NCBI GenBank assembly: GCA_052139595.1
Contig: JBKQWK010000021.1
Span: 1-7,476 of the forward strand
Length of the DNA stretch: 7,476 nucleotides
Direction of reading: 5' to 3'
From: JBKQWK01 sp052139595
Lineage (GTDB): Bacteria > Actinomycetota > Thermoleophilia > UBA2241
The position numbers and the translations under genes were made by a program. The notes below the pieces were generated by a model, which saw nothing but the letters and a program-made list of their open reading frames with translations, searched no databases and was not told the DNA's origin. Below, piece after piece: positions 5,100-7,476 of this stretch. Position 1 is the first letter of the stretch; every line of letters starts with the position of its first letter.

Positions 5100-7312
5100 G
5101 CGCGGAGCACGAACTACCACCCCTCGAGCCCAACGAAAAACTGGACGTGCAGGCGCTTCTTGCCGACATCGAACACTACCGGCCGCGTCGTCACGGCTGG
5201 CACTGGCGTGAGCCAGTGCCAGAGCAGCACCTGTTCAAGTTCGACTATCACGAGACCAGCAAAGGTCTGAAGAACAGTGTGCCACTGCCGGCGGCGCACT
5301 ACTTTGACAACATTGACCCCCAGCCTGACTGCGTGGTAACGACGGAGATCGCTAGCGGTCGCTTCGAAGACGACATTCGCCGCATGCGCATGGCCGCCTG
5401 GCACGGCGCTGATCACATGATGGTCATCCGCACCGCCGGTCAGAGCCACATGGACGGTCTCCTCGAAGGTACTCCCGAGGGCGTCGGCGGCATTGCCGTG
5501 ACACGCAAGCAGGTTCGCGCCACGCGCAAGGCGCTCGATCTGATCGAGGACGAAGTTGGCCGGCCGATCAACTTCCACAGCTACGTCAGCGGCGTCGCCG
5601 GCCCCGAGATGGCGGTCATGTTCGCCGAGGAAGGTGTGAACGGCGCTCATCAGGATCCGCAGTACAACGTCCTCTATCGCAATATCAACATGTATCGCAG
5701 TTTTGTCGATGCCGCCGTCGCCAAGCACGTCATGGCCAGTGTGCGCATGGCCCAGATCGATGGCGCCCATAACGCCAATGCGACGGCGATCGAAGCCTGG
5801 AAGGTCATGCCGGAGCTGCTCGTCCAGCATGCGATCAACAGTGCCTATTCGGTCAGCGTCGGCATGCCCAAAGAAGATATCTGCCTGAGCACGGTGCCGC
5901 CAGACGCGCCGCCGGCGCCCTGTATGCGCATGGACCTGCCCTATGCCGTCGCCCTGCGCGACCTCTTCGGCGATTTCAAGATGCGCGCCCAGCAGAACAC
6001 GCGCTACATGGAGTCAGATAGCCGCGAGGCGACCGTCTCGCACGTCATGAACCTGCTCATCAGCCGTCTGACCAGCGCTGATATTCAAAGCACGATCACA
6101 CCCGACGAAGGCCGCAATGTGCCCTGGCACTACAACAACGTGCATGCGGTGAACACGGCACGCCAGAGTCTGGTCGGCATGGATGGCCTGCGCGAGATGG
6201 TCAAGATCGATCGCGAGGCGCCAGAACTCAAGGCCAAAGTGCGCGAACTCAAGGAGCGCGCGGTCCTGTTTCTCGAGGGCATGCTCAGGGACGGTGGCTA
6301 CTTCGCCGCCGTGGAGCAGGCCTACTTTGTTGATTCCGGTGAGTATCCCGAGACGCACGACGATGGCATCGCCCGTTTTGCCGACGGCGGCGTAGCCGCT
6401 GGCTCCATCGTGCCGCGGGCGGCCGACTACCTGGCGCCGGTCTGTCATCACTTTGGCGATAACCATCTGCCTGCGGGCATCGACAAACCCTGCGATCTCA
6501 TCGGCGGCTGCACATTGTGCGACGCCGAGAAAGTGCCGTTCATCGACGAGCTTGATCCCGAGGACAATGTCAATGTGCGTCTTGCTCAGACGGCAGAGCT
6601 CCGTGAGAAGAACCTCATCAAGCCCGAGGTGCAGTGGGCCGGCGACGGCATCGTCGTGGTGACGATGTTTCTGCCGGCGGCCGAGCGGGTGGCTGAATTC
6701 GCGGCGCTGGAGCTGGCCAAAGCAATGAATCTGCACGATGCCGAAGTGATCCACAAGCAAGTGATGCATCCGGCTGAGGGCACTCTGGTAGAGGTAAAGG
6801 GCCGCCTCGATGCTGTCGTCGATCCCGCCACACTGGTGATCCCCGAGAGGCCGCATGTGCTCAGCGACGAGGAGATCAGGGCGTTCGTCGCTGAGAGGAA
6901 CCTCAAGTGCGTGGCTGCCACGGTGGGTGAAGACGAACACTCGGTGGGCATGCGCGAGATCATCGACATCAAGCACGGTGGTCTAGAGACGTGGGGTTTC
7001 CACTGCGAATACCTCGGCACCTCGGTGCCGGTCGAAAAAGTGCTTGATGCGGCGATCGAACATGCCGCTCAAGCCGTGCTCATCAGCACGATCATCACGC
7101 ACGGCGACATGCATCGCGGGAACATGGAAAAACTCGCCGACCTCGCCGTGGAGAAAGGGGTGCGCGACAAGTTGCTGCTCGTCAGCGGCGGCACCCAGAT
7201 CACCGACGAGCTTGCCAAGAGTTGGGGCATGGACGCCGGCTTCGGTCGCGGCACCAAGGGCCTTGATGTTGCCTCGTTCATTGTCAAGGCGATGCGTGAG
7301 CGCGGCCGGTGA
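5096..7312 (+). CDS. oraE: D-ornithine 4,5-aminomutase, E subunit (B12 and PLP binding)
   Basis: OraE is the large catalytic subunit of D-ornithine 4,5-aminomutase. The 738 residues match the family in length and layout. An N-terminal accessory region (about 1-110, with TTEIASGRFEDDIRRMRMAA near 82-101) leads into a PLP-binding TIM barrel (to about 430, with HSYVSGVAGPE, EEGVNGAHQDPQY, IDGAHNANAT and ITPDEGRNVPWH). A linker follows, then a C-terminal Rossmann-like cobalamin domain (about 600-738). That domain has the base-off DxHxxG motif DEHSVG with His615 as cobalt ligand, LISTIITHGD, and the SGG loop (697-699). Lys626, eleven residues after the histidine in IDIKHGG, matches the spacing of the PLP-linking lysine 629 and cobalt-ligand histidine 618 of the C. 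sticklandii enzyme. The start at 5096 overlaps the oraS stop and follows GGGGAGGGG; the frame is open upstream to 4997 but only through oraS sequence. The DNA shows no frameshift or missing key residue, so an active enzyme is expected. Lysine 5,6-aminomutase is less likely, because its two cofactor domains lie on separate proteins. Confidence 0.96.
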   Translation: MSAEHELPPLEPNEKLDVQALLADIEHYRPRRHGWHWREPVPEQHLFKFDYHETSKGLKNSVPLPAAHYFDNIDPQPDCVVTTEIASGRFEDDIRRMRMAAWHGADHMMVIRTAGQSHMDGLLEGTPEGVGGIAVTRKQVRATRKALDLIEDEVGRPINFHSYVSGVAGPEMAVMFAEEGVNGAHQDPQYNVLYRNINMYRSFVDAAVAKHVMASVRMAQIDGAHNANATAIEAWKVMPELLVQHAINSAYSVSVGMPKEDICLSTVPPDAPPAPCMRMDLPYAVALRDLFGDFKMRAQQNTRYMESDSREATVSHVMNLLISRLTSADIQSTITPDEGRNVPWHYNNVHAVNTARQSLVGMDGLREMVKIDREAPELKAKVRELKERAVLFLEGMLRDGGYFAAVEQAYFVDSGEYPETHDDGIARFADGGVAAGSIVPRAADYLAPVCHHFGDNHLPAGIDKPCDLIGGCTLCDAEKVPFIDELDPEDNVNVRLAQTAELREKNLIKPEVQWAGDGIVVVTMFLPAAERVAEFAALELAKAMNLHDAEVIHKQVMHPAEGTLVEVKGRLDAVVDPATLVIPERPHVLSDEEIRAFVAERNLKCVAATVGEDEHSVGMREIIDIKHGGLETWGFHCEYLGTSVPVEKVLDAAIEHAAQAVLISTIITHGDMHRGNMEKLADLAVEKGVRDKLLLVSGGTQITDELAKSWGMDAGFGRGTKGLDVASFIVKAMRERGR

Positions 7313-7325
7313 ACGGCTTTCTGCG

Positions 7326-7476
7326 ATGACATCGCGACCCGATCACGCGTCGGCACAAGCGGTCGACGCATTGGTCGCTGAAATCGGCTCGACGACGACG
7401 ATTGTCTCCGCCTTCGTCGGCCTCGCGCCGGCGCCTGCTGGCAGTCGCCGCGCGCCGGCGGCCACGCCCTGCCTGT
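7326..7476 (+). CDS. MutL/GlmL-family protein, 5' end only (likely aminomutase reactivator)
   Basis: The frame is open from an ATG at 7326 to the window end (50 codons visible). Residues 14-26, DALVAEIGSTTTI, are the hallmark N-terminus of the MutL/GlmL family, ASKHA-type ATPases with a phosphate-binding IGSTTT loop. Relatives sit beside B12-dependent mutases (glutamate mutase, ornithine aminomutase) and are thought to reactivate them by exchanging damaged cobalamin. The position 13 bases after oraE fits that job. The start is uncertain. ATG 7326 lacks a clear ribosome binding site, whereas an in-frame GTG at 7296, inside oraE, has AAGG six bases upstream and would add ten residues. The last 20 or so visible residues are Ala/Pro/Arg-rich and less family-like, so a sequence error near the end or simple divergence is possible. 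Assignment rests on a short motif plus context. Confidence 0.75.
   Translation, partial: MTSRPDHASAQAVDALVAEIGSTTTIVSAFVGLAPAPAGSRRAPAATPCL

Noticed and set aside
6014..6976. A 320-codon minus-strand open frame opposite oraE (and similar ones at 3302-4024, 4103-4753 and 5114-5830)
   Set aside because: All lie entirely or mainly opposite strongly conserved coding sequence and lack recognisable domains or ribosome binding sites, so they are composition shadows.
1..7476. CRISPR arrays, tRNA or rRNA genes, insertion sequences, prophage or a new defence system
   Set aside because: No regularly spaced repeats, cloverleaf-like sequences, terminal inverted repeats, transposase or nuclease motifs were seen. 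The coding space is taken up by the genes described.

Overview
The right-hand three quarters of the window (about 1888 to the end) is a compact, high-GC operon for anaerobic ornithine catabolism. In order it carries ord (2,4-diaminopentanoate dehydrogenase), ortA and ortB (the two subunits of 2-amino-4-oxopentanoate thiolase), oraS and oraE (the small and large subunits of adenosylcobalamin- and PLP-dependent D-ornithine 4,5-aminomutase), and the first codons of a MutL/GlmL-family protein that runs off the window. Together the enzymes turn D-ornithine into (2R,4S)-2,4-diaminopentanoate (OraSE), then 2-amino-4-oxopentanoate plus ammonia and reduced nicotinamide cofactor (Ord), then acetyl-CoA plus alanine by CoA-dependent cleavage (OrtAB). 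Gene order and protein motifs match the pathway known from Clostridium (Acetoanaerobium) sticklandii. Stop/start codons overlap as ATGA at ortA/ortB and oraS/oraE, and the other junctions are only 4-16 bases, so this is one transcription unit. A plausible promoter with a palindrome over the expected transcription start lies just before ord.

The left part is a patchwork. Bases 18-443 (minus strand) are the C-terminal half of a MotA-type flagellar stator protein. Bases about 430-807 (plus strand) are the C-terminal part of a Cupin_5 (DUF985) protein. Both genes lose their N-terminal coding region at the same place, about 430-443, and the DNA to the left looks richer in A/T. This is a breakpoint: either an assembly chimera or a real rearrangement. 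After it come a small three-helix membrane protein of unknown function (1005-1373) and about 500 bases without a convincing gene but with coding-like scraps and a perfectly phased 12-base tandem repeat.

The organism cannot be named from the sequence. The high-GC codon use argues against a typical low-GC Clostridium, so the window probably shows the ornithine pathway in another anaerobic or facultative lineage (a Chloroflexota-like bacterium is one guess). The motA piece may not belong to the same genome. I see no CRISPR array, tRNA, rRNA, transposase or unknown defence-type system.
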